Below the pieces are notes generated by a model. That model was not told the origin of the DNA, did not search any database, and was given only the letters and a program-made list of their open reading frames with translations. From positions 1 through 55,213 of the forward strand of contig JAHYJH010000010.1 in NCBI GenBank assembly GCA_019429185.1: a stretch of DNA of 55,213 bases, written 5' to 3'. This DNA is from Vicingaceae bacterium (GTDB lineage Bacteria > Bacteroidota > Bacteroidia > Flavobacteriales_E > Vicingaceae). Both the position numbers and the translations under genes were made by a program. Below, piece by piece: positions 34,658 through 43,589 of this stretch (the stretch's first letter is position 1; each line of letters opens with the position of its first letter).

Positions 34658-37388
34658 AAAATAAAGTCATCTGGTTGGCTTCATCATCATCCACAATATC
34701 TTTAATGGGTTTTGGTTTTTGATTAGAATTAGTTGAAGACTGTTTTTCGCTATCAACAACAGATGTTAGGTCAACTACATTTTCTTCTATTGTAGAAGCA
34801 TTATCGTGTTCATCTGAAATAAATCCTTCTTCTTCTTCTTGAACACCTATAACAGGTTCTTGAATATCTTCAAAAGGCAAAGGTTCCAGCAAATCAATAT
34901 TTTTAATTTTGTGGGTTGTAAGTCTATTTCCTATTGCTTTCAATCCTTTTATGGCAATGAATTGCTCTAAATTTAAAATTTCAGGTTCTTTTTCAGTACC
35001 TTTTATTTTTGCAAAATTTAATTGTATTTGAGGAAGCCAATCTGTCGAAACAATTTCTAAAAATGATTTTTCGTGATCCGTAATAAATAAAACTTTTTTA
35101 TCAGTTGGTTCTACCAAAAACCGTTTCACATTATATTGTTCTTTTTCACCATCAAAATAAATGGCAGTAACAGGTTTTTTTGGATTCCATTTTTCAATCA
35201 CAATCATATCCTCATCAAATTTTGTAAACAAATCAAAACCGACCAATTGATATTCACCATTTTGTTTTATGGTTAGGATTTTATCGTCAGCACCAAACTG
35301 ACCTAAGAAATCACCTCGTCCTTCAGAGTTTAAGCGTTGAACAGTGTCGTCAAACCATATTTTTCGGGCAGCAAGTGTAGAAACGCCTTTTTCCTTGAGT
35401 TCAATTTTTGCAATAAGGTATTTGGTTACTTTATTTCCATTAGCTCCTCTTCCTTTAATGGCGAGTTCAGAAAAATCAATTTCAAATTTGAGTTTTCTAA
35501 CATTTGCTTTAGGTCGAAGTTTAACCAGTACTGTTTCGGCTTCACCATTTGGATTTGCAGTAAACCATAATACTTTTGAACCAGCAGTTCCTTTTGTTAA
35601 GTCATACTCTTTATCTCTTGTTATGGAAGTTACATCAAAACGCTTCATCATTGCTGCACCTAATTTTCCATCTTGATAAATCATATTGTAAATGGTTCTC
35701 TTATCGTCTTTTTTCCATACGCCAACATGGATTATTCCTTTTCCAACAAAAGTTTTGTTAGAAATGCGGGTTACCATCATCTTTCCATCTTCTCTAAAAA
35801 CAATAATATCATCAATATCAGAACAATCGGTAACAAATTCACCTTCGCCTCTTTTTAAGCCATGACCTACAAATCCTTCTTCTTTGTTTACATAAAGTTT
35901 AGCGTTGTTAACGGCAACTTTAGCTGCATCAATGTTTTCAAACGAACGAATTTCTGTTTTTCGTTCACGTCCTTCACCATATTTCTTTTTAAGGTCTTTA
36001 AAATATTCAACAGCAAAATCGACTAAATGCTCTAAATGATGAATGGTTTTAGCTAATTCTTCTTCTAAAGCAATGAGTTTTTCATCGGCTTTTTCGGCAT
36101 CATGACGTGTAATTCTTCGCATTTTAATTTCTAGTAAATGCTTAACATCTTCGTCCGTAACAGCTCTTAATAATTTGTTTTTAAATGGAATGAGTAGTTC
36201 TAATGTTTTTTCAATAGCTTCTTCATAGCCCAAACCATGCAATTGAACATAAATTTTATTTTCTATGAATATTTTTTCTAACGATGAAAAATGCCATTGT
36301 TCTTCAAGTTCATTTTTTCTAATTTCAAGTTCTAGTTTTAGCAATCCCACAGTTTGATCGGTGGAAATTTTTAGCATTTCGGTAACGCCCAAAAACTTAG
36401 GTTTATCATCTTCAATTACAGTAGAATTTGGAGAAATTGAAATTTCACAATCGGTAAAAGCATAAAGAGCATCTATCATTTTATCGGGAGAAACTCCTGA
36501 AGGTAAATGAAGTATAATCTCTACCATATCAGAGGTATTGTCTTCTACTTTTTTTACTTTTATTTTACCACTGTTATTTGCTTTAAGTATTGATTCTATG
36601 AGTTTGTCGGTGGTAACTCCAAAAGGTAAATCTGTTATTTTTAAGGTAACTTTATCTTCCTGAATAATTTTAGCTCTTACTTTAACTTTACCACCTCTTA
36701 TTCCATCATTATATCCAGAGAAATCGGCAGAACCACCCGTAATGAAATCAGGAAGTAGCGTAAAACTTTTTCCTCTTAAATAAGCAATGGATGCATCAAT
36801 TAGTTCATTAAAATTATGAGGAAGAATTTTGCACGCTAATCCAACGGCAATACCTTCAACTCCTTGAGCTAAAAGAAGTGGAAATTTAACAGGTAATGTA
36901 AAAGGTTCTTTGTTTCTGCCATCGTAAGAAGCGAGCCAAGTAGTTGTTTTAGCATTAAATACAACCTCCAATGCAAATTTTGTTAGTCGAGCTTCTATGT
37001 AACGTGGAGCAGCAGATCTATCGCCAGTAAAAATGTTTCCCCAGTTTCCTTGACAATCTATAAGGAGGTCTTTTTGTCCTAATTGCACTAACGCATCTCC
37101 TATGGAAGCATCTCCATGAGGATGATATTTCATGGTGTTTCCAATGATGTTCGCTACTTTGTTGTAACGACCATCATCCATTTCTTTCATGGAATGCAAA
37201 ATTCTTCGTTGAACGGGCTTCAATCCGTCATGCAAATGCGGTACTGCTCTTTCCAATATCACATAGGAAGCATAGTCTAAAAACCAGTCTTTATACATTC
37301 CTGATATCTGGATAACATTTTCTAGTGAATTGCTCTCATTAGAATCTTCAAATTCTTCGTCTCTTTCTGGGTTTTGTTCGTCTGACAT
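34656..37388 (-). CDS. parC: DNA topoisomerase IV subunit A (ParC/GyrA family)
   Basis: Type IIA topoisomerase breakage-reunion subunit that separates linked daughter chromosomes. The 910-residue length and sequence (MYKDWFLDYASYVILERAVP, GLKPVQRRILHSM, YHPHGDASIGDALV) fit the Bacteroidota ParC branch. The catalytic Tyr is Y130 in SAAPRY. The C-terminal beta-pinwheel begins after about 500, and the tail is acidic and low in complexity. I do not see a GyrA-type box, which favours ParC over GyrA. parE is often adjacent in this phylum but is absent here; the upstream gap is filled by repeats. Confidence 0.9.
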   Translation of the reverse strand: MSDEQNPERDEEFEDSNESNSLENVIQISGMYKDWFLDYASYVILERAVPHLHDGLKPVQRRILHSMKEMDDGRYNKVANIIGNTMKYHPHGDASIGDALVQLGQKDLLIDCQGNWGNIFTGDRSAAPRYIEARLTKFALEVVFNAKTTTWLASYDGRNKEPFTLPVKFPLLLAQGVEGIAVGLACKILPHNFNELIDASIAYLRGKSFTLLPDFITGGSADFSGYNDGIRGGKVKVRAKIIQEDKVTLKITDLPFGVTTDKLIESILKANNSGKIKVKKVEDNTSDMVEIILHLPSGVSPDKMIDALYAFTDCEISISPNSTVIEDDKPKFLGVTEMLKISTDQTVGLLKLELEIRKNELEEQWHFSSLEKIFIENKIYVQLHGLGYEEAIEKTLELLIPFKNKLLRAVTDEDVKHLLEIKMRRITRHDAEKADEKLIALEEELAKTIHHLEHLVDFAVEYFKDLKKKYGEGRERKTEIRSFENIDAAKVAVNNAKLYVNKEEGFVGHGLKRGEGEFVTDCSDIDDIIVFREDGKMMVTRISNKTFVGKGIIHVGVWKKDDKRTIYNMIYQDGKLGAAMMKRFDVTSITRDKEYDLTKGTAGSKVLWFTANPNGEAETVLVKLRPKANVRKLKFEIDFSELAIKGRGANGNKVTKYLIAKIELKEKGVSTLAARKIWFDDTVQRLNSEGRGDFLGQFGADDKILTIKQNGEYQLVGFDLFTKFDEDMIVIEKWNPKKPVTAIYFDGEKEQYNVKRFLVEPTDKKVLFITDHEKSFLEIVSTDWLPQIQLNFAKIKGTEKEPEILNLEQFIAIKGLKAIGNRLTTHKIKNIDLLEPLPFEDIQEPVIGVQEEEEGFISDEHDNASTIEENVVDLTSVVDSEKQSSTNSNQKPKPIKDIVDDDEANQMTLF

Positions 37389-37664
37389 TTTTTAAATTAG
37401 CATTAAATGGAAATACCAATAAGGTACTTTTTTAATTTTCGCTTCAAATTTAATGGTTTTTATTGCTATTTTTTACTTTTTGAATTACGAATTATGAATT
37501 ACGACTTACGACTTACGATTTTTGATTTATAAATTACAATTTTTGATTGACAATGTACGTTTGGTTTCCTCCCTTGAGGGAGGGTAGGGAGGGTGATTGA
37601 CGATTTTTAATTACGAATTAAAAAAAATAGAGTTAATATTTTAACCTGAGATAGGTTGTTCTTT
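37389..37664. other. Repeat-rich spacer upstream of parC
   Basis: Contains a degenerate short-period stretch (37476-37557) built from variants of GAATTAC, ACTTACG and ATTTTTGATT, then a G-rich hairpin CCTCCCTTGAGGGAGG (37568-37583) with trailing GGGAGGG units that resembles the repeats found inside leuS. No gene is seen. Confidence 0.55.
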
Positions 37665-37730
37665 TTAGCCATCGTTTGTGTCGCACAAACGATATTTTCT
37701 TTTGTTTGTGAGGATGCAAACAAAGGCTAA
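37665..37730. repeat. 66-bp palindromic repeat (TTAGCC ends)
   Basis: TTAGCC and GGCTAA at the ends enclose a perfect hairpin CGTTTGTG-TCG-CACAAACG and a second TTTGTTTGTG...GCAAACAAA pair. Its reverse complement aligns with 16790-16833. It sits downstream of the glycosyltransferase stop and may act as a 3' structure. Confidence 0.6.
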
Positions 37731-37743
37731 TTTATAAATCATA

Positions 37744-38649
37744 CTATTTGTTTAACCTAAATTTATTGATATAGAGTAGTTTGTAAACATCAAACAAAAT
37801 GAGTTTGGGATTATCACTTTTGGTTAAATGATTAAATAAGTGTTGACTAAATATTTTATTTAAAAGATGAAATGCGGGTCTTAATTTTAGCTTGTTGATG
37901 AAATAAAAGTAATTTAATAGGCGAACATCACTAAAAAAATCATTTTCAATTTTATGAAGTTCAATTATTTCAATTAAATTTTCAATACCTTGATTGGTTT
38001 TGTGCATAAAAACATCAGCATTTTCCAATCCTACATGAATTAACGGATTATCAATGTGTTTGACTGTGATTCTGTTTTTCTTTAATTCGTAGCCAAACAA
38101 AGTGTCTTCATGTCCGTATTTTACAATAGTTTCATCAAATTTAATTTGATTAAAAATACTTTTTGAAATTAGAAAGTTGTTGGTTGTTAAAGCAGAATTA
38201 GGATTGTTGTTTCTTTCTAAAGCAGTTTTAACTTCTCTATTTTTTCCATATTTCCATCGCAACATCATTTTTTTATCTGTTGGAGCATTTTGTTGATAAA
38301 TTGTTCCTCCACATACAACTACATTTTTATTACATTCATTGATATAATTACTCAAGTAAAAGTCACTTGAAATATCAGAATCACAATCTAAAAAAAGTAA
38401 GGTTTCATAAATAGCTTCATTCGCCAATAAATTTCTGATTTTAGATCTACTTACATTTGTTTCTAATTGAATGTATTTAAGATAGGGAAGCGATTTTAAT
38501 GAACTATTTTTCTCTTTATTAAAAGATGTTGAAGCATCATCCATTAGTATGATTTCGAATGGGATAGATGCTTTTATGGCTTGAGTATGTAGCTTATTCA
38601 CAAACGCACAAACATCAAAGTTATATATAGGAATAAGAACAGAAATCAT
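37744..38649 (-). CDS. Family 2 glycosyltransferase
   Basis: A 301-residue GT-A fold glycosyltransferase. The N-terminus reads ISVLIPIYNFD, followed by the IILMDDAST nucleotide-binding strand, the metal-binding LFLDCDSD, and GHEDTLFGYELKKN, the acceptor-side ED motif. No membrane segment, so probably a cytoplasmic or peripheral enzyme adding a sugar to a glycan or lipid acceptor. It stands alone rather than in a polysaccharide cluster, so donor and acceptor cannot be inferred. A TTTG (minus strand, 38698-38701) and a TAAGTTTA box (38668-38675) form a possible promoter with a 22-nt spacer. Confidence 0.88.
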   Translation of the reverse strand: MISVLIPIYNFDVCAFVNKLHTQAIKASIPFEIILMDDASTSFNKEKNSSLKSLPYLKYIQLETNVSRSKIRNLLANEAIYETLLFLDCDSDISSDFYLSNYINECNKNVVVCGGTIYQQNAPTDKKMMLRWKYGKNREVKTALERNNNPNSALTTNNFLISKSIFNQIKFDETIVKYGHEDTLFGYELKKNRITVKHIDNPLIHVGLENADVFMHKTNQGIENLIEIIELHKIENDFFSDVRLLNYFYFINKLKLRPAFHLLNKIFSQHLFNHLTKSDNPKLILFDVYKLLYINKFRLNK

Positions 38650-38792
38650 GAGCTATAAATGAGGTTATAAACTTACTATATAATTTTAATTTGGCAACAA
38701 AGAAAATAGAAGAATTGTTTACCAACAAATGATAACTTAATTTTAATCTTCAATAATTTATTTTTACATTTACGCACTAGAACAATTTTGCA

Positions 38793-40241
38793 ATGGATAA
38801 CAATAGAAAGCCTAATTTATTTCAATCAATATTACCTATTTTGGTTTTAGTTGGACTTCTAATTTTAAATGTGTTAAAAGTTTTTGGAGACAATGCACTA
38901 GGAGGAGCAAATCAATTGGCATTATTAGTATCAACTGCTGTTGCTGTTGTTGTGGCAATGTCTATTGGTTATAAATGGGAATTTATTCAGCAAGGTATTG
39001 TTAAAAGTATTAAATCTGCTCTTCCGGCATTAATTATTTTATTGTTGATAGGTGCTTTGGCTGGCACTTGGATGTTGAGTGGAGTTGTTCCAGCCATGAT
39101 TTATTATGGATTGGATATTTTAAATCCTTTATTTTTTCTGCCAGCCACTTGCATTATTTGTTCTATTGTTTCTATTGCTACAGGAAGTTCATGGACTACA
39201 GCTGCTACCGTTGGAATTGCATTAATAGGAATAGGAGGGGTGCTTGGTTTTGATAAAGGATTAGTTGCTGGGGCAATTCTTTCAGGAGCTTATTTTGGAG
39301 ATAAAATGTCGCCATTATCTGATACCACCAATTTAGCTCCTGCAATGGCTGGAACAGATTTAATTACGCACATTAAATATATGGCTTACACAACCATACC
39401 TTCCATAACCATTACACTTGTGTTGTTTCTTATTATTGGGGTTACATTTACTTCAACAGGAAGCGTGGAAGAGGTAAATGCACTCAAAATAGCAATAGCC
39501 TCAAAAATTAACATTACACCTTGGCTATTTGTGGTGCCTGTTGTAGTTATAGGATTAATTGTTAAAAAAGTTGCAGCCATACCAGCATTGTTTTTGGGCA
39601 GTATTTTAGGAGGTATATTTGCAGTTATTTTTCAACCAAATTTAATTAGGAATTTATCAGAAAACAGTAACTTTTTTTATGCTGCTTATGAAGTAGTTGT
39701 TAATGCAATGACAACAGATATAGCTATTGTTACCAACAATAATCTTGTAAATGAATTACTTTCTTCTGGAGGAATGAAAGGAATGCTCAATACAATATGG
39801 TTAATTATTTGTGCTATGATTTTTGGAGGAGTTATGGAAAAAACAGGTATGTTAAAAACCATCACTAAATCTATTATGATTTTTGCAAAGTCAACAGGCT
39901 CTTTAATTGCAACAACAACTACCTCATGTGTTGTGTTTAACTTAACTGCTTCCGATCAGTATTTAGCAATTGTTGTTCCCGGTAGAATGTTTGCCAAAAT
40001 ATATAAAAAAAGAGGGTTGCACCCAAAAGTGTTGAGTAGGACTTTAGAAGATTCAGGAACTGTTACCTCTGTTTTAGTGCCTTGGAATACTTGTGGCGCC
40101 TACCATTCAACAGTATTAGGTGTCGCAACTGGCGATTACTTTATGTATTGCTTTTTTAATATTCTTAGTCCAATTATGACCATGTTTTTTGGTTTTTTAA
40201 ACATTAAAATCGCTAAACTTGTAAAATCTGAAAATAAATAA
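38793..40241 (+). CDS. nhaC: Na+/H+ antiporter NhaC family
   Basis: Polytopic membrane transporter of 482 residues with about 11 hydrophobic segments. The conserved NhaC block GDKMSPLSDTTNLAPAMAGTDLITHI and the later TASDQYLAIVVPGRMF and LEDSGTVTSVLVPWNTCGAYHS segments are clear. It probably exports Na+ in exchange for H+; some family members exchange malate and lactate, which cannot be excluded. Monocistronic, divergent from the glycosyltransferase. Confidence 0.9.
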   Translation: MDNNRKPNLFQSILPILVLVGLLILNVLKVFGDNALGGANQLALLVSTAVAVVVAMSIGYKWEFIQQGIVKSIKSALPALIILLLIGALAGTWMLSGVVPAMIYYGLDILNPLFFLPATCIICSIVSIATGSSWTTAATVGIALIGIGGVLGFDKGLVAGAILSGAYFGDKMSPLSDTTNLAPAMAGTDLITHIKYMAYTTIPSITITLVLFLIIGVTFTSTGSVEEVNALKIAIASKINITPWLFVVPVVVIGLIVKKVAAIPALFLGSILGGIFAVIFQPNLIRNLSENSNFFYAAYEVVVNAMTTDIAIVTNNNLVNELLSSGGMKGMLNTIWLIICAMIFGGVMEKTGMLKTITKSIMIFAKSTGSLIATTTTSCVVFNLTASDQYLAIVVPGRMFAKIYKKRGLHPKVLSRTLEDSGTVTSVLVPWNTCGAYHSTVLGVATGDYFMYCFFNILSPIMTMFFGFLNIKIAKLVKSENK

Positions 40242-40287
40242 AAACATTATACTAATTTATACGTAGTTATAAAAAAATAAAATACAC

Positions 40288-40383
40288 ATGAAACGAGCCA
40301 TGTTAAAAAGTTTAACACACAGGAGAATGATTATAGGCGACTTCCATGTGTCCGATTTAATAACAATAAATATAAACACATGA
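40288..40383 (+). CDS. 31-codon upstream frame coupled to the MORN-repeat gene
   Basis: An ATG at 40288 opens a 31-residue frame (MKRAMLKSLTHRRMIIGDFH at its start) whose TGA overlaps the ATG of the next gene as ATGA. The peptide is basic at its N-terminus and has no recognised family. It could be a leader peptide controlling translation of the downstream gene by coupling, or a chance frame. The flanking CACATG and CATGTG could pair in the RNA. Confidence 0.35.
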   Translation: MKRAMLKSLTHRRMIIGDFHVSDLITININT

Positions 40384-41102
40384 AAATTTTTAAATACTTA
40401 TTAATTATTAGTTTGATAACATTAGTTCAAACCGTTAAATCACAAGAAAGTTACGCCCCTGAAGATGTTGTTGATGAAAAGTTTGGTATTATTAAATACG
40501 AACCACTCAACATTATGCTAGGAAAAGATTCCATAAGAAATGATGCAAGAGGATATGCTGCAAATGGATATATTGAAGATTACTACAAAAGTGGTCAGTT
40601 ATTACACAAAGGTTTCTATGTGGATGGACAACTAAAAGTGTATAAAAACTATTTTCCAAATGGAAAAGTGGAACGGAATTTCAGAATGACGGACATTAAA
40701 AAAAGTAAAATGACTATTTATTACTCTGATGGAAAAATAAAGTCAGAAATAGAATACATCGAAAATCAAGCTGTGAAATGGAAAGATTTTTATCCAAATG
40801 GAAGTCCGGAATTTGTTGAAGAATATGACAAAAACATTCAATATTATGTTTTTAAAGCAAATTATTTTGAAAATGGAACACCAGAAAATACACTTACACT
40901 TACCGATAAGAAAAAATTAATTTTAAAACAAATTTATTATCACGCAAACGGACAACTTAAAGAAGAAGGAGAAATGAAGTATAACAAATCTATTTTTGAT
41001 TATGAACGAATAGGCACTTGGACACTTTTTGATGAAACTGGTAAACCCACAAAAAAAGTGAAATACGCTAGCGGAAAAGTTGTTAGTGAAAATGATTTAT
41101 AA
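40380..41102 (+). CDS. Secreted YwqK/MORN-2 repeat protein
   Basis: A 240-residue protein with a signal peptide (1-20, ends VKSQE). From about 55 it has repeats of the MORN-2 type found in the so-called YwqK antitoxin family: YYKSGQLLHKGFYVDGQLK, YFPNGKVE, YYSDGKIKSEIEYIE, FYPNGSPEFVEEYD and YYHANGQLKEEGE. Despite the database name, many Bacteroidota paralogues are envelope proteins, and no toxin gene is adjacent. Function unknown. Its start overlaps the stop of a 31-codon upstream frame. Confidence 0.8.
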   Translation: MKIFKYLLIISLITLVQTVKSQESYAPEDVVDEKFGIIKYEPLNIMLGKDSIRNDARGYAANGYIEDYYKSGQLLHKGFYVDGQLKVYKNYFPNGKVERNFRMTDIKKSKMTIYYSDGKIKSEIEYIENQAVKWKDFYPNGSPEFVEEYDKNIQYYVFKANYFENGTPENTLTLTDKKKLILKQIYYHANGQLKEEGEMKYNKSIFDYERIGTWTLFDETGKPTKKVKYASGKVVSENDL

Positions 41103-41122
41103 TCCTTTCAGCTATTCATTAT

Positions 41123-41223
41123 GCCACAGATTACACTAATTTTCGCAGATTACATACACAGATTTCGTTTTTTTATTTAAAAAATCTGCAAAAAAATCTG
41201 CGAAAATCTGAGTAATCTGTGGC
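41123..41223. repeat. GCCACAGATT palindromic repeat
   Basis: Arms at 41123-41151 and 41195-41223 are complementary at 26 of 29 positions (ends GCCACAGATTAC, inner TTTTCGCAGATT). The spacer holds a smaller ACAGATTT/AAATCTGC pair. Related sequence is embedded in the element at 32850-33149. It fills most of the gap before the Mur-ligase gene and may also act as a terminator. Confidence 0.7.
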
Positions 41224-41285
41224 AAAAAAAGAAAAAACGGGATTGCGAGAAAAAAAAATACTTATAGTAACACAAAATCTATATT

Positions 41286-42641
41286 TTGAGAGTACATTTT
41301 ATTGCAATAGGAGGTAGTGCTATGCATAATTTAGCCATAGCCTTACACAAAAAAGGATATCAAGTTACCGGTTCTGACGATGAAATTTTTGAGCCAAGTA
41401 AAAGTAGAATTGCTTCTTATGGGCTTTTGCCTGAAAAATTCGGTTGGGATGAAATTAGAATTACGTCTAAAATAGACGCTGTTATTTTAGGAATGCACGC
41501 CAGAATTGATAACCCTGAATTACTCAAAGCTCAAGCATTAGGATTAAAGATATATTCTTATCCAGCGTATATTTACGAACAATCAAAAAACAAAACCAGG
41601 GTAGTTATAGGAGGAAGTCATGGAAAAACTTCTATTACAGCAATGGTGTTGCATGTGTTAGAAAAATGCAACTTTGATTTTGATTATATGGTTGGAGCTC
41701 AATTGGAAGGTTTTGACACCATGGTTCAACTAACAGATGCACCTGTAATTATTCTTGAGGGAGATGAGTACCTTTCTTCTCCTATTGACAGAAGACCAAA
41801 ATTTCATCTATATAAACCTCATATTGCATTAATAAGTGGAATTGCTTGGGATCATATTAATGTTTTTCCAACTTTTGAAAACTATATCGAACAATTTGAC
41901 ATTTTTATTAATCAAATAGAACCCAATGGTTATTTAACCTATTGCGAAAATGATATTGTTTTAAAAAAATTGGTTATCAAAAACACTTCAAAAATTAAAA
42001 AGGAAGGTTATTCAACACCAGCTAATTACATTGAAAAAGGAACTACTTTTCTTAAAACAGAAGTTGGAAATATTCCTCTTATGGTTTTTGGCGACCATAA
42101 TTTACAAAATATAAATGGAGCAAAATTAATTTGCCATCAATTGGGTGTTGATGATGCTGACTTTTTTAAGGCAATAGCTACATTTAAAGGAGCAGCAAAA
42201 CGATTAGAATTAATTGCCAAAAGTGAAACAACGGCTGTTTACAAAGATTTTGCCCATTCACCATCAAAATTAAAAGCAACTACCAAAGCTGTTAAACAAC
42301 AATACCCTGACAGAAAAGTTGTAGCTTGCATGGAGTTACATACGTTTAGCAGTTTAAATAAAAACTTTTTAAAAGAATATAAAAATGCCATGAGCGATGC
42401 TGATGAAGCTTATGTTTACTACAGCGAACATACCTTGGAACATAAAAAACTAGAACACATTACACCTACAGAAGTTAAAAACGCTTTTGCTTCCGATAAT
42501 GTTGAGGTAATTAACGATTCTAAACAATTGGTAAACGTATTAGAAAATAAAAACTGGAACAATAGTGTGTTGCTACTAATGAGTTCAGGAAATTTTGATG
42601 GAGTTGATTTAAATGCTTTTGGCGAAAAAATAGTTGGCTAG
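41286..42641 (+). CDS. mpl: Mur ligase family protein, Mpl-like
   Basis: UDP-N-acetylmuramate:tripeptide ligase-like enzyme that recycles peptidoglycan fragments. The 451-residue protein opens with RVHFIAIGGSAMHNLAIAL (nucleotide-sugar Rossmann loop), has the ATP loop GGSHGKTSITAM, the metal Glu in ILEGDEYLSS, the SGIAWDHINVFP block and a C-terminal domain with YKDFAHSPSK and CMELHTFSSLN. The start is TTG at 41286; the first in-frame ATG would remove the conserved glycine loop, so the TTG is well supported. Mpl fits better than MurC because of the AHSPSK and DHINVFP blocks. Confidence 0.88.
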   Translation: MRVHFIAIGGSAMHNLAIALHKKGYQVTGSDDEIFEPSKSRIASYGLLPEKFGWDEIRITSKIDAVILGMHARIDNPELLKAQALGLKIYSYPAYIYEQSKNKTRVVIGGSHGKTSITAMVLHVLEKCNFDFDYMVGAQLEGFDTMVQLTDAPVIILEGDEYLSSPIDRRPKFHLYKPHIALISGIAWDHINVFPTFENYIEQFDIFINQIEPNGYLTYCENDIVLKKLVIKNTSKIKKEGYSTPANYIEKGTTFLKTEVGNIPLMVFGDHNLQNINGAKLICHQLGVDDADFFKAIATFKGAAKRLELIAKSETTAVYKDFAHSPSKLKATTKAVKQQYPDRKVVACMELHTFSSLNKNFLKEYKNAMSDADEAYVYYSEHTLEHKKLEHITPTEVKNAFASDNVEVINDSKQLVNVLENKNWNNSVLLLMSSGNFDGVDLNAFGEKIVG

Positions 42642-42880
42642 TTTATATTCTTAACTTAATGTCATTCAGGAGGAACCTTGTTAAATAGAGGCTATGATGT
42701 GCTATTCCGATAGTTCAAACACTCTTGAAAGGAAAGCAGATAAAGCTATTTTGGTGATTTGTAAATAAAGTATATATTTGTATATATGTGATAATAGCTA
42801 CACATATCTACCCAATTTGGATGTATATGTAGTTTTGTTACACATATAAATAAGTTATAGGGCATTTAAAAGACGACACG

Positions 42881-43507
42881 TTGACAAGAATAACGACCAT
42901 ATTAATCGGACTTATTTTTCTGACTTCTTGTGACTGTTATCAGCGAGTTTCAGGGACAGTTATTGACAAGGAAACAAGTAGACCCTTGCAAGGCGTGACA
43001 GTTTATAATAAAAACAAGGAATGGAGCAAAACGACAACCGACACAATGGGACATTTTGAATTATCGAATGTTTCAGGTGGTTTTCGTTGCCCTCCGATGA
43101 CTGTTATCGCTGACTTTAAACACTACGACAAAGTAGAAATTAAAATTCCTACTAGTGGACAAGAGACAATTAAATTGCAAAGACTGACATTTCAATCAAA
43201 AACAACAATTCAATTAATGCAAGGACTTTGGTTTCACGACCAAGACAGTTTAGCTTCGTTGACGATAAATAATTATCGGTGGACTTTTAATTATAAGGGT
43301 AAGCAAGCTAACGCTGACGACAATTATTCAATTTCAATCACAGATAAATTACCTGAATTTGTAGAGGAAACAGAAAATTCAGAATTCTTAATTTTAACTA
43401 ACAAGACGGACACATTGCAATACGAAATTTTAGGACTTACTGACACAACATTTAGTTTGATGTATTTTCCAGCAGGAAAAATTCATTTATACAGCAGAAA
43501 AAAATGA
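42881..43507 (+). CDS. Lipoprotein with carboxypeptidase-regulatory-like domain
   Basis: A 208-residue lipoprotein: short hydrophobic segment, then the lipobox LTSC near residue 17. Residues about 22-90 resemble a CarboxypepD_reg-like (transthyretin-type) beta-sandwich: VSGTVIDKETSRPLQGVTVY and TDTMGHFELSNV. The C-terminal 110 residues are unrecognised, with a WTFNYKGK and later LQYEILGLTDTTFSLMY segments. Start is TTG. It uses ACG, GAC and other GC-ending codons more than its neighbours, which suggests lateral transfer. It sits alone next to a RhuM fragment. Confidence 0.7.
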   Translation: MTRITTILIGLIFLTSCDCYQRVSGTVIDKETSRPLQGVTVYNKNKEWSKTTTDTMGHFELSNVSGGFRCPPMTVIADFKHYDKVEIKIPTSGQETIKLQRLTFQSKTTIQLMQGLWFHDQDSLASLTINNYRWTFNYKGKQANADDNYSISITDKLPEFVEETENSEFLILTNKTDTLQYEILGLTDTTFSLMYFPAGKIHLYSRKK

Positions 43508-43521
43508 GAAAAACACCTCCC

Positions 43522-43565
43522 TGTCCTTAGTCTGAAGCGAGGCAAGAGCGATAGAGACTAAGGAC
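43522..43565. repeat. CCTTAGTCT hairpin repeat
   Basis: GTCCTTAGTCT pairs with AGACTAAAGGAC (one bulged base) around a GC-richer loop. It lies 14 nt after the lipoprotein stop and may end its transcript or be a dispersed repeat. Confidence 0.45.
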
Positions 43566-43589
43566 TTATATCTCTACAAAGCTAAAATA

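Noticed and set aside
34451-34659. Apparent C-terminal extension of the IS630 transposase frame
   Set aside because: This part is the 158-bp MITE read through in frame by chance plus the tail past it; the same DNA occurs as a stand-alone element at 16534-16691.
40380-41102. Reading the YwqK-type gene as part of a toxin-antitoxin pair
   Set aside because: The protein has a signal peptide and no toxin-like gene lies next to it; the family name alone is not evidence.
42760-42860. Possible integron-type attC site or operator (CTACACATAT ... ATATGTAG)
   Set aside because: The stem is imperfect, the GTTRRRY core is not matched, and no integrase or further cassettes are present.
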